Part shown: in pieces, positions 8,448 to 16,815 of the stretch
How positions within the stretch are numbered: the first letter of the stretch is position 1
Layout: every line of letters starts with the position of its first letter
NCBI RefSeq assembly: GCF_013391805.1
Contig: NZ_CP058364.1
Location: 930,501-994,500, forward strand
Direction: 5' to 3'
DNA: 64,000 nucleotides
From: Galbibacter sp. BG1
Lineage (GTDB): Bacteria; Bacteroidota; Bacteroidia; Flavobacteriales; Flavobacteriaceae
Program-made: the position numbers and the translations under genes
Notes under the pieces: model-generated
The model's input: the letters and a program-made list of their open reading frames with translations, nothing else
The model's database searches: none
Told to the model about the DNA's origin: nothing

Positions 8448-9743
8448 GTGAAACACATCGTCATCATTGGAAATGGAATTGCTGGCATTACAGCCGCCAG
8501 GCATATTCGAAAATTAAGCGATTATAAAATCAGTGTTATTTCGGCTGAATCCCAATATTTTTTCTCTAGAACGGCTTTAATGTATGTGTATATGGGCCAT
8601 ATGAAGTTTGAACATACACAACCCTATGAAAATTGGTTTTGGAAAAAAAACGATATCGATTTAATTGAAGGGTATGTAAATAGCATTGATACCGACGCCA
8701 ATAAGTTGATTTTCGAGGATGGACACCATTTAAACTACGATGATCTTATAATTGCCTGCGGCTCAAAACCAAATAAATTTGGTTGGCTGGGAGAGGACCT
8801 AAACGGTGTGCAAGGGCTCTACTCTAAACAAGACCTAGAACTTCTTGAAGAGAATGCCCCGAATAAAGAGGTATGCAAAAGAGCGGTTATTATTGGGGGC
8901 GGACTTATAGGTATTGAATTGGCAGAAATGCTTCGTACCAGGGAAATCCTGGTAACCATGCTCGTTCGCGAAAAGAATTTTTGGGGCGGGATTCTTCCCG
9001 AAGGGGAAGCTACCCTTGTTGCAAACCATATTCGCGAGCACCATATCGACCTACAACTGGAAACTGAGCTCAAAGAAATTATCTCTGACGACAAGGGAAA
9101 AGCTACTGCGGTAATTACCTCTAAAGGTGAAAGAATTGATTGCGATTTGGTAGGATTAACCGCCGGTGTTTCACCAGCCATAGATTTCTTAAAAAATAGT
9201 TCCATTGAAATAGGGAAAGGGGTTAAAGTGAATAAATACCTCGAAACCAATATTTCCAACATTTATGCCATTGGCGATTGTGCCGAACAAATGGAACCCA
9301 CAGGCCTTAGAAAACCTGTAGAAGCTGTTTGGTATACCGGTAGAATGATGGGCGAAGTGGTTGCGCAAACTATCTGCGGAAATAAAATGCCCTACAATCC
9401 TGGGGTCTGGTTCAATTCAGCGAAGTTTTTAGACATAGAATACCAAACATATGGTTGGGTTTGGGCAAAACCAAAAGACTACGAAAAACAGTTTTACTGG
9501 GAACACCCCGATGGTAAAAAATGCATCAGGATTTCCTTTCACAAAGACTCCAATGCTATTTTAGGCATCAATACTTTTGGGATTAGGCTTTCCCATGAAA
9601 AATTTGATCAATGGATTTCAGAAGAAAAAGATGTTGCGTTCGTGGTCCAAAACTTAAACCAAGCTCATTTTGATCCGGAATTTTACAAAAAGTATTATTC
9701 AGAAATTAAAAGAACCTTCGACAATCAGTTTCAATCGGCTTAA
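8448..9743 (+). CDS. NAD(P)/FAD-dependent pyridine nucleotide-disulfide oxidoreductase
   Basis: 431 residues with a start at GTG 8448. An N-terminal FAD dinucleotide fold (IIGNGIAG, residues 6-13), a central NAD(P) fold (IIGGGLIGIELAE around 148-160) and the second FAD signature AIGD (274-277) define a rubredoxin-reductase/NirB-like flavoprotein. No CxxxxC redox disulfide is present, so it probably passes electrons to a protein partner. The C-terminal ~110 residues form an extra domain I do not recognise. The next gene, six bp downstream, encodes a membrane polyferredoxin, which makes a NAD(P)H-to-iron-sulfur electron transfer pair likely. The gene opens a six-gene operon. Family is firm, partner role inferred. 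Confidence 0.87.
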   Translation: MKHIVIIGNGIAGITAARHIRKLSDYKISVISAESQYFFSRTALMYVYMGHMKFEHTQPYENWFWKKNDIDLIEGYVNSIDTDANKLIFEDGHHLNYDDLIIACGSKPNKFGWLGEDLNGVQGLYSKQDLELLEENAPNKEVCKRAVIIGGGLIGIELAEMLRTREILVTMLVREKNFWGGILPEGEATLVANHIREHHIDLQLETELKEIISDDKGKATAVITSKGERIDCDLVGLTAGVSPAIDFLKNSSIEIGKGVKVNKYLETNISNIYAIGDCAEQMEPTGLRKPVEAVWYTGRMMGEVVAQTICGNKMPYNPGVWFNSAKFLDIEYQTYGWVWAKPKDYEKQFYWEHPDGKKCIRISFHKDSNAILGINTFGIRLSHEKFDQWISEEKDVAFVVQNLNQAHFDPEFYKKYYSEIKRTFDNQFQSA

Positions 9744-9749
9744 AATATT

Positions 9750-11357
9750 ATGATGAACAACACAGTACAAAGAAATATGTCGCTTTCCGGAGAACCGCCG
9801 GTGGCTCTAAATACTATTCAGAAATTTTCGGTGCTTTTGGGAATGTTTGGCTTAGGGGTTTTGTTACTTGCCCTTTTTAATGTGAGTTTCCCAAACAAAA
9901 CTACTTGGTTAACAATCTCGCTATCTGCCATTACTCTGGGGATTGTGATATTTTCTTATGGTGCATATGCCGACAGATCAGCTGGAATAAAAAATGACGG
10001 CGTTTGGCAAAAATCAATTTCTTCCCGTGGTTTTTTAGCTTGGCTACTCGGGATTGCCCTAACAGGTTTCTATATTGTTCTTTATTTTTTCCCTCAGTAT
10101 TTGGGGTTGAGAAACGAAGGGGACAATGTAGGGGTTATAGCTTTGTTCGATCCGCTGAGTTATTTTTTAAGCGGCAATCCGGCAAGCCAATGGTTTGTTT
10201 ACGGAACGCTTTATACCATTGCCATTTTTGCTTTCGGGATAAAATTTATTTGGAAATATAGACACAACCGCTACGAAATATTGAGGACTATTAGCGTGAT
10301 GTTTTTTCAAACCTCTTTTGCTTTTATCATCCCCGAAGTAATGGCTCGTTTAAAAAAATCTGAAGCCTATAAAGACATTCCTTATTACGACCTTAAAAAT
10401 ATATGGCCCCTTAATTATAACAATTTTCAACAATATCGCGTGGACGGTTTTATAAGTTCTGGAGATATTGGAATGGCATTATTGGCATTTGGAATCTTAT
10501 CTATTTTTGTTATCACTCCCGTTCTCACTTACTTCTACGGAAAACGTTGGTACTGCTCTTGGGTTTGTGGCTGTGGAGGTCTTGCGGAAACTTCTGGTGA
10601 TTCTTTTAGGCATCTATCGGATAAAAGTCTGTTTGCTTGGAAGGTAGAACGCTGGGTTGTACACAGTGTCTTGGTTTTTGTGGTTTTAATGACAACTGCA
10701 GTTATCCATAGCTACCTAAGTTACGACGCTTCTAAATACTGGCTGAATAAGGATCTATTCCTCATTGGGGTAGGTGTTTTTTTGGGACTGCTTTTTGCCA
10801 TTATTTGGTATTTTAAAAAGGAAGAGCTCCAAAAAGATGCACGCTACGGAGCCATCGGGTATTTGGCCATTACCTTGGGCCTTATTGCCATTCATTATTT
10901 AAGCGGAAGCAGTGTTTTTATATTTAATCCTGAGACTTTACGGTCTACCTACGGTTTTCTTATTGGATCTATTTTTTCTGGGGTAATCGGCACCGGGTTC
11001 TACCCTATTTTTGGAAACCGTGTGTGGTGCCGTTTTGGCTGTCCTATGGCTGCCATACTCGGACTCCAACAGCGGTTGTTTTCGAAATTTAGAATTACCA
11101 CAAATGGCGGACAATGTATTTCCTGCGGAAATTGCTCAACATATTGCGAAATGGGTATCGATGTTCGTGCCTATGCCCAAAAGGGTGAAAATATTGTAAG
11201 AGCTTCTTGTGTAGGCTGCGGTATTTGCTCGGCGGTTTGCCCAAGAGGAGTGCTTAAGTTGGAAAACGATAAACCAAAGGGACGTATCAACAGCGATGCG
11301 GTTTTATTGGGAAATGATGTTGATTTATTGGATTTAGTGAAACAAAACAAAAATTAA
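9750..11357 (+). CDS. Membrane-bound 4Fe-4S polyferredoxin (NapH/NosR-like)
   Basis: 535 residues with about eight hydrophobic segments. Cysteine motifs are CSWVCGCGG (C269, C273, C275), CRFGCP (C427, C431) and two ferredoxin clusters near the C-terminus: C456/C459/C462/C466 and C487/C490/C493/C497, the latter ending in CP. The layout resembles NapH, NosR and CcoG electron-transfer proteins, with TM segments carrying Cys pairs and a soluble 2x[4Fe-4S] tail. It lies 6 bp after the flavoprotein and 54 bp before a MORN-repeat protein. The terminal acceptor is not encoded nearby; no nitrate, nitrous oxide or cytochrome oxidase genes are seen. The electron route (for example to a periplasmic or lipid substrate) is unknown. 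Confidence 0.85.
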   Translation: MMNNTVQRNMSLSGEPPVALNTIQKFSVLLGMFGLGVLLLALFNVSFPNKTTWLTISLSAITLGIVIFSYGAYADRSAGIKNDGVWQKSISSRGFLAWLLGIALTGFYIVLYFFPQYLGLRNEGDNVGVIALFDPLSYFLSGNPASQWFVYGTLYTIAIFAFGIKFIWKYRHNRYEILRTISVMFFQTSFAFIIPEVMARLKKSEAYKDIPYYDLKNIWPLNYNNFQQYRVDGFISSGDIGMALLAFGILSIFVITPVLTYFYGKRWYCSWVCGCGGLAETSGDSFRHLSDKSLFAWKVERWVVHSVLVFVVLMTTAVIHSYLSYDASKYWLNKDLFLIGVGVFLGLLFAIIWYFKKEELQKDARYGAIGYLAITLGLIAIHYLSGSSVFIFNPETLRSTYGFLIGSIFSGVIGTGFYPIFGNRVWCRFGCPMAAILGLQQRLFSKFRITTNGGQCISCGNCSTYCEMGIDVRAYAQKGENIVRASCVGCGICSAVCPRGVLKLENDKPKGRINSDAVLLGNDVDLLDLVKQNKN

Positions 11358-11411
11358 CGTAAGATTCCGTTATAAAAGCGAACTAATAATCAAGCACTTA
11401 ATTTAGAATTC

Positions 11412-11900
11412 TTGATTTACGCAAAAAAAATAATCGCTTTACTTTTTCTCAGTATCCCTATTGGTATCTTTGCGCAAGAGTATTCGTATCAAAAAAGTTA
11501 TCATCAAGAAGGTGTTTTGGCTTCCGAAGGATGGGTGCAAAATTCAGTAAAAGAAAAATATTGGAAGTATTACTATCCCTCTGGTGTTTTAAAACAGGAA
11601 GGACATTATAAAAGTGGGAAAAAAGAGGATTTCTGGTATTATTATAATGAAAATGGAGATAAGATCCGTCAAGGACATTACAATGCGGGAAAGAAAACAG
11701 GATGGTGGATTGTATATAAAAATAACCTGATGGTAAAAAAATGTCAGTATCAGGACGATATGTTAAACGGTTACAGTATTCAATATCGAAATAAAAAGCC
11801 GGTTTTGTGCCGAAAATTTAAAAACGACAGCTTAGTCGGTGAATGGGATTCCATGGAAAGTTTTAAAAAAGAAAACAGTTTAAAAGACCTTAGGGAATGA
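11412..11900 (+). CDS. Exported MORN/YwqK-type repeat protein
   Basis: 162 residues from TTG 11412; no ATG occurs in the frame between the previous gene and the signal peptide. A hydrophobic signal ending PIGIFAQ suggests export. The mature part has about five repeats with the pattern YYPSGVLKQEGHYKSGKKEG-like (for example EGHYKSGKKEDFWYYY, QGHYNAGKKTGWW), typical of MORN-repeat variants annotated as YwqK antitoxin family. In Bacteroidota these are usually scaffold-like repeats and need not be antitoxins. Its stop overlaps the next start (ATGA), placing it firmly in the operon with the glycosyltransferases. No enzymatic motif is visible. Confidence 0.78.
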   Translation: MIYAKKIIALLFLSIPIGIFAQEYSYQKSYHQEGVLASEGWVQNSVKEKYWKYYYPSGVLKQEGHYKSGKKEDFWYYYNENGDKIRQGHYNAGKKTGWWIVYKNNLMVKKCQYQDDMLNGYSIQYRNKKPVLCRKFKNDSLVGEWDSMESFKKENSLKDLRE

Positions 11901-12586
11901 ATAACATAAAAGTAATCATTCCAGCTTTTAATGAAGAAGCTTCCATAGGTTTAGTGATTCAGGAAATTCCGAAGATTGTGAAGGAGGTAATTGTGGTGAG
12001 CAATAATTCTACAGATGCTACCGAAGCTGCAGCCAAAAAAGCGGGCGCCACGGTTTTGAATGAAAACCGAAAAGGTTATGGTTATGCCTGCTTAAAGGGG
12101 ATGGAATACATTGCTAAAAGCCAGGAACAACCAGATATTATAGTATTTTTAGATGGCGATTACTCCGATTACCCGGAAGAACTAACCAAGGTAATTGCTC
12201 CAATCCTAGAGGACGATATAGATTTAGTGATAGGGGCTCGAAAAAAAGCGTTGCGTGAACCCAATTCCATGACCCCACAGCAAGTTTTTGGAAATTGGTT
12301 GGCAACCACATTAATGAAGCTGTTTTTTAACGCAAAATTCACAGATTTGGGTCCGTTTAGAGCTATAAAATACCATAAATTGCTCGCATTGGAAATGGTA
12401 GACAAAACCTATGGTTGGACGGTGGAAATGCAGTTAAAAGCCCTCAAAAAGAATTTGAGCTATGTAGAAGTCCCTGTGCATTATAAGAATAGAATTGGGG
12501 TTTCTAAAGTTTCAGGCACGGTAAAAGGAAGCGTTATGGCGGGAGTGAAAATTTTAGGTTGGATTTTTAAATACAGTTTTAAATGA
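11897..12586 (+). CDS. Family 2 glycosyltransferase, dolichol-phosphate mannose synthase-like
   Basis: A 229-residue soluble GT2. It has the N-terminal nucleotide-binding IIPAFNEEASI, the metal/donor site FLDGDYSDYPEEL (DGD) and the downstream GARKK and LGPFRAIK segments typical of DPM1/DPG-synthase-like transferases. There are no strong membrane segments, so it may attach peripherally. Such enzymes move a hexose from a nucleotide sugar to a polyprenyl phosphate or lipid. It overlaps both neighbours by four bp, indicating translational coupling with the MORN protein and with the CesA-like transferase. The product may be the lipid-linked sugar used by the GT-C protein two genes later; this is inference. 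Confidence 0.87.
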   Translation: MNNIKVIIPAFNEEASIGLVIQEIPKIVKEVIVVSNNSTDATEAAAKKAGATVLNENRKGYGYACLKGMEYIAKSQEQPDIIVFLDGDYSDYPEELTKVIAPILEDDIDLVIGARKKALREPNSMTPQQVFGNWLATTLMKLFFNAKFTDLGPFRAIKYHKLLALEMVDKTYGWTVEMQLKALKKNLSYVEVPVHYKNRIGVSKVSGTVKGSVMAGVKILGWIFKYSFK

Positions 12587-14070
12587 TTTTAGAGCTTGTT
12601 TCATATATAATTCTAAGTGTTTATATTCTGGCTTTACTGCTTATTCTATTTTATAGTTTAACACAGCTGAATCTCCTCATTAATTATCTAAGGTACCGCA
12701 ACGAAAACTTAAACGAACCCAAATTCAATTTTTTAGACGCCAGGGAAATTCCCAAAGTTACCGTTCAACTTCCCATTTACAATGAAGAATATGTTATCGA
12801 TAGGTTGCTTGAGAATATTGTAAAGTTAGAATACCCGAGCAACAAGCTGGAAATTCAAGTACTCGACGATTCTACTGATGGATCGCTTGTAGAAACAGCC
12901 GAAAAAGTAAGAGTTCTTCAAAGTATGGGATACCCTATATCTCATGTTATACGCAACAACAGAAAAGGTTTTAAGGCAGGTGCTTTAAAAGCCGGACTAG
13001 AAACAGCAACGGGCGACTATATCGCCATTTTCGATGCCGATTTCCTTCCGGCAAGCGATTGGCTAAAAAAAACAGTCCCTTATTTTAAGGATCCAGATAT
13101 TGGGGTGGTACAAACGCGTTGGGGGCATATAAACAGAAACTATTCCATTCTTACCAAAATACAGGCCTTTGCCCTAGATGCCCATTTTACGATCGAGCAG
13201 GTAGGAAGAAATGCCAAGGGACATTTTATAAATTTCAACGGTACCGCAGGTATTTGGAGAAAAACTTGTATTATCGACGCCGGGAATTGGGAAGGCGACA
13301 CCCTCACGGAAGATTTGGATTTAAGTTATCGGGCACAATTAAAAAATTGGAAGTTTAAATATTTGGAAGATGTGGAGACCCCGGCAGAACTTCCTGTGGT
13401 AATAAGTGCCGCAAGAACACAGCAGTTCAGATGGAACAAAGGGGGGGCAGAAAACTTTAGAAAAACAGTCAGGAATTTATTGAGTGCCAAAAATCTATCT
13501 TTCAAAACCAAATTTCACGGTTTTATACACCTACTCAACAGCTCGATGTTTTTGTGTGCTTTTTTAATCTCTTTTTTAAGTGTTCCCATATTATTCATTA
13601 AACACCAAAGCATTCTTCCTGTTTGGATATTCGATCTAACCGGAATCTTTATATTAAGTACACTTATTCTTTATTTTTGTTATTGGTTTACCTATAAAAA
13701 CATTCAGGATGAAGGATGGAAAAGCATCTTCGCCTATACACAAATGTTCATAACATTCTTTACGGTAATCCTTGGTTTTACATTACATAATAGCTTTGCA
13801 GTTATTGAAGGACATAGAGGAAAAAGAAGCGATTTTGTACGTACCCCAAAATTCAACATAAAGAATGTATCCGATAGTTGGAAGGGGAATAAATACTTGG
13901 CCAAGTCTGTCTCCGGGAATATCGTTTTGGAAGCACTGCTCATGCTCTATTTTTTCTTCGGAATGATAAGTGGCTTTTGGCTCAATGATTTTACGTTATT
14001 TCCTTTTCATTTGATGCTTTTTATTGGTTTTGGTTTTGTATTTTTCCATTCCATAACAGCTAGAGTATAA
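12583..14070 (+). CDS. Cellulose synthase-like processive family 2 glycosyltransferase
   Basis: 495 residues: one N-terminal TM segment, a cytosolic GT-A domain and about four C-terminal TM segments. Processive GT2 motifs are present: VLDDSTDG, DAD at 151-153, TED at 242-244 and QxxRW as QQFRW (280-284). This is the D,D,D,QxxRW pattern of cellulose, mannan and related beta-glycan synthases. There is no BcsB/BcsC partner and no PilZ domain, so it is not a standard cellulose operon. It starts in a four-bp overlap with the preceding GT2, and the next gene begins one base after its stop. It may build a short glycan on a membrane lipid. Donor and product cannot be read from sequence. Confidence 0.87.
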   Translation: MILELVSYIILSVYILALLLILFYSLTQLNLLINYLRYRNENLNEPKFNFLDAREIPKVTVQLPIYNEEYVIDRLLENIVKLEYPSNKLEIQVLDDSTDGSLVETAEKVRVLQSMGYPISHVIRNNRKGFKAGALKAGLETATGDYIAIFDADFLPASDWLKKTVPYFKDPDIGVVQTRWGHINRNYSILTKIQAFALDAHFTIEQVGRNAKGHFINFNGTAGIWRKTCIIDAGNWEGDTLTEDLDLSYRAQLKNWKFKYLEDVETPAELPVVISAARTQQFRWNKGGAENFRKTVRNLLSAKNLSFKTKFHGFIHLLNSSMFLCAFLISFLSVPILFIKHQSILPVWIFDLTGIFILSTLILYFCYWFTYKNIQDEGWKSIFAYTQMFITFFTVILGFTLHNSFAVIEGHRGKRSDFVRTPKFNIKNVSDSWKGNKYLAKSVSGNIVLEALLMLYFFFGMISGFWLNDFTLFPFHLMLFIGFGFVFFHSITARV

Positions 14071-15432
14071 ATGCTAACCTATTGGAAAACCCATAAATAC
14101 CCTTTAATATTTGCTATTGCTTCACTTCTTTTTTATTGGAGTTTTGCATACGATTTGCATCGAAGCGATTTTGCTAAGTTAATTGGCCTTTATGCAGCGC
14201 TTTTCTTTTTTGCTTATAAAATACTTCAATTTGAAAAAGGGAACTTTGAGTTTTTGGTGATTTTTGGCATCTCAGCACGACTGATTTTTCTTTTTGCCAC
14301 GCCCAATCTTTCCCAAGATTTTTACCGCTTCATTTGGGATGGGAAACTATTGTTAAACGGTGTAAACCCATATTTATTTGCTCCGGATAACCTTATAAAT
14401 AAAGATTTATTTGCTACAGAAAATTGGCAAGGTTTATATAACGGTATGGGTCCACTTAGTGCTGCCAACCACAGCAATTACCCTCCTGTAAATCAAATAT
14501 TCTTTTATTTAGGGAGTCTACTGGGCGGGAGTAGTTTATTGGGGAACATTATTTCAATGAGGATTTTTATTATCCTGGCAGATTTAGGCATTCTTTACTT
14601 TGGAAGAAAAATTCTAATATGGCTAAAATTACCTCAGCACCAAATTTTCTGGTATTTTCTCAATCCTTTTATCCTTATAGAACTCACTGGGAATTTACAT
14701 TTTGAAGGGGTCATGCTATTCTTTTTAGTGGCAAGTATGTTTTTTATCCTTCAGCAAAAATGGATTGTTGGTGCTTTACTTTTCTCATTATCTATTTCTG
14801 TTAAACTTCTTACGCTGGTATTATTACCGCTGTTTATAAGGTGGTTTTACCATAATAACACCAGTAAGAAGATAGGAACACTAAGGCTATTAGGTTTTTA
14901 TTTAGTGGTTTTCTTGGGGGTTTGTGCCAGCTTTTTACCTTTTGTTTCTTCAGAAATGATTCAACATTATGGGGAAACTATAGGGCTTTGGTTTCAAAAA
15001 TTCGAATTTAATGCAAGTATTTATTACTTAATACGCGAATTTGGTTTTTATAGACAAGGATATAATATCATTGCAACAGCAGGAACAAGGTTGGCCATTT
15101 TGGTATTTTTGTTTGTGTTAGGAATGGCCTTTTTCAGAAAAAACCAACAGCCAAAAACATTGTTGGTATCTATGCTTATGGCTGTTTCTTTCTATCTTTT
15201 TTTGAGTACTACTGTGCACCCTTGGTACGTGGCGACACCACTATTATTATGCGTGTTTACGAATTACAAATTTCCAATAATTTGGAGCCTTGCGGTATTT
15301 TTAAGCTATTACTCTTATTCCAATGAGGTTTTTAATGAAAACCTATGGATGGTAGCCATTGAATATCTCCTTATTTATGCGGTGTTTTTGAAAGAGGTAT
15401 ATTTTGAAAAGCCTATTTTGAAACATCTTTAA
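14071..15432 (+). CDS. Polytopic GT-C-type mannosyltransferase-like protein
   Basis: 453 residues, strongly hydrophobic, with about 10-12 TM segments. The first loop carries DFYRFIWDGKLLLNGVNPY and then HSNYPPVNQIFFYLG, a signature seen in polyprenyl-phosphate-dependent mannosyl/glucosyltransferases of the GT87/PIG-M-like groups. The acidic residue in the first extracytoplasmic loop is expected to be catalytic. These enzymes use lipid-linked sugar donors on the periplasmic side, which fits the upstream DPM1-like enzyme as donor maker. It begins directly after the preceding stop and is the last gene of the operon. Family placement is moderate; substrate is unknown. Confidence 0.75.
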   Translation: MLTYWKTHKYPLIFAIASLLFYWSFAYDLHRSDFAKLIGLYAALFFFAYKILQFEKGNFEFLVIFGISARLIFLFATPNLSQDFYRFIWDGKLLLNGVNPYLFAPDNLINKDLFATENWQGLYNGMGPLSAANHSNYPPVNQIFFYLGSLLGGSSLLGNIISMRIFIILADLGILYFGRKILIWLKLPQHQIFWYFLNPFILIELTGNLHFEGVMLFFLVASMFFILQQKWIVGALLFSLSISVKLLTLVLLPLFIRWFYHNNTSKKIGTLRLLGFYLVVFLGVCASFLPFVSSEMIQHYGETIGLWFQKFEFNASIYYLIREFGFYRQGYNIIATAGTRLAILVFLFVLGMAFFRKNQQPKTLLVSMLMAVSFYLFLSTTVHPWYVATPLLLCVFTNYKFPIIWSLAVFLSYYSYSNEVFNENLWMVAIEYLLIYAVFLKEVYFEKPILKHL

Positions 15433-15562
15433 AAATTTCTGAAAACCGGACATACCCAGAAAATAATCGTTTAGAAATCTTCTTTCCGTAAAAAAACTAT
15501 CAAATAGGGGAAAAACCTCTATTCCCAAATACAACCCAAACAAGGTCGAGCTTGAGAATATA

Positions 15563-16435
15563 TTACAGCATTTTTAAGTTTATGACCTCTTGATTGGTAA
15601 GATGCCTCCAAGTTCCCCTTGGGATATCTTTTTTGGTTAGTCCGTCGTAAGCAACCCTGTCTATTTTTATTATCTCATAATCGAGTTCCTTAAATATTTT
15701 GGTAACAATTTTGTTTCGGTTGCTATAAATTTTAACCCCTACTTCATTTTTATTACCGCCTTCAATAAAAGAAATTTCTTCTACTTTTACCTCTTTATCC
15801 TCGATTACGATTCCTTCCCTTACTTTGTGTAAATCTTCGTGCTTAAAACTTTTGTCGAGAGTTACATGGTAGATTTTTCTAAATCCTGGACCTTGAGTTA
15901 ATTTTTTGGAAAGCTCCAAATCATTGGTAAAAAGCATCAAACCGGTAGAATTTCTTTCCAACATCCCTACTGGTAAAATTCTACTTTTGGTAGCGTTTGC
16001 CACCAATTCCATTACCGTTTTCTTACCTTTTTCTATTGATTTTGCAGTTACAAATCCCTTCGGCTTATTTAGTAAAACATAAGCCTTTTTTTCTGGATTG
16101 ATAGCTCGTCCATCGAACTTAACCTCATCGGTAAGCTGTACCTTATAGCCCATTTCGGTTACCACTTTACCATTTACGGTAACATTCCCAGAGGCAATAT
16201 AGATATCTGCATCCCTACGCGAACAAACTCCACTATTGGCGATGTACTTATTAAGGCGTATTTCGTTTGGAGCTAGTTGACTTTGCTTAGATGATTGAGT
16301 ATTTTTTAGAGGTGAGTTTCCCCGAGCGTAGCTCTTGCTTTTTGCATTTCCTCCCTGTCTTCCGGAGAATTTTTTACTACCACCACCTTGTCTTCCATAA
16401 CTCTTTCCTTTTTTAGATTTATCCTCTCTACTCAT
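15563..16435 (-). CDS. RsuA/RluB-family rRNA pseudouridine synthase (variant active site)
   Basis: 290 residues. The N-terminal ~55 residues are a Lys/Gly/Ser/Arg-rich disordered tail, followed by an S4 RNA-binding domain (IRLNKYIANSGVCSRRDAD) and the synthase domain with LLNKPKGFVT. The catalytic block normally reads GRLDxxTxGLL. Here it is GMLERNSTGLMLFTND, placing Glu160 where the universal catalytic Asp is expected; the codon is GAA. The rest of the fold signature is intact. Either this is a tolerated Asp-to-Glu change, a lineage-specific version, or an enzyme with lost or altered activity. It is transcribed divergently from the adhesin operon. Family is certain; activity is questionable. 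Confidence 0.9.
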   Translation of the reverse strand: MSREDKSKKGKSYGRQGGGSKKFSGRQGGNAKSKSYARGNSPLKNTQSSKQSQLAPNEIRLNKYIANSGVCSRRDADIYIASGNVTVNGKVVTEMGYKVQLTDEVKFDGRAINPEKKAYVLLNKPKGFVTAKSIEKGKKTVMELVANATKSRILPVGMLERNSTGLMLFTNDLELSKKLTQGPGFRKIYHVTLDKSFKHEDLHKVREGIVIEDKEVKVEEISFIEGGNKNEVGVKIYSNRNKIVTKIFKELDYEIIKIDRVAYDGLTKKDIPRGTWRHLTNQEVINLKML

Positions 16436-16815
16436 TATAATAAATTTTTTACAAAGATATGTTTTATCGTATTCAAAATATAACTTCTTGAATTATAATA
16501 ATTATTTCAAAAATGAAGTGCTTTTCTAACAATTAACATAAAATATAACATTTAACAATTTAATAACACTGGAAAAGCAAATTCATCACAGAATAAAAAT
16601 CTTTTTAACTAATTTTTAACAAAACCCTCCTTAAACAAAATTCGTATATACTTTACATTAGATGTGAGTAAACAGTTATAATTTTATATTTCATATACTA
16701 TTTTATGAAACAATTTAAATATAATCCTATTATTTCCATCACCTAATTTACCCCATAAACCTATATTTATTGGCGTCCCCCAGATTTACGAGTAATCAAC
16801 GTAAACAATACACCA
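16436..16815. other. AT-rich divergent intergenic region
   Basis: 380 bp between the divergent pseudouridine synthase and adhesin genes. It is very AT-rich with A/T runs, for example around 16540-16570 (AACATTTAACAATTTAATAAC). It must hold promoters for both directions. Only a candidate on the minus strand is recognisable. No conserved RNA fold or operator was seen. Confidence 0.5.
16452..16459 (-). promoter_or_regulatory. Possible -7 promoter box for the pseudouridine synthase
   Basis: On the minus strand this reads TATCTTTG, an exact TAnnTTTG match, ending about 16 bp before the start codon at 16435. A TTTG lies upstream but with a short 14-bp spacer, so the full promoter is uncertain. Confidence 0.42.

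Noticed and set aside
8819-9262. 147-residue minus-strand open frame
   Set aside because: Shadow of the FAD oxidoreductase, whose cofactor motifs are intact across the same interval.
11412-11900. Antitoxin function for the YwqK-type protein
   Set aside because: Family name only; it is exported, has MORN-like repeats and no toxin partner nearby.
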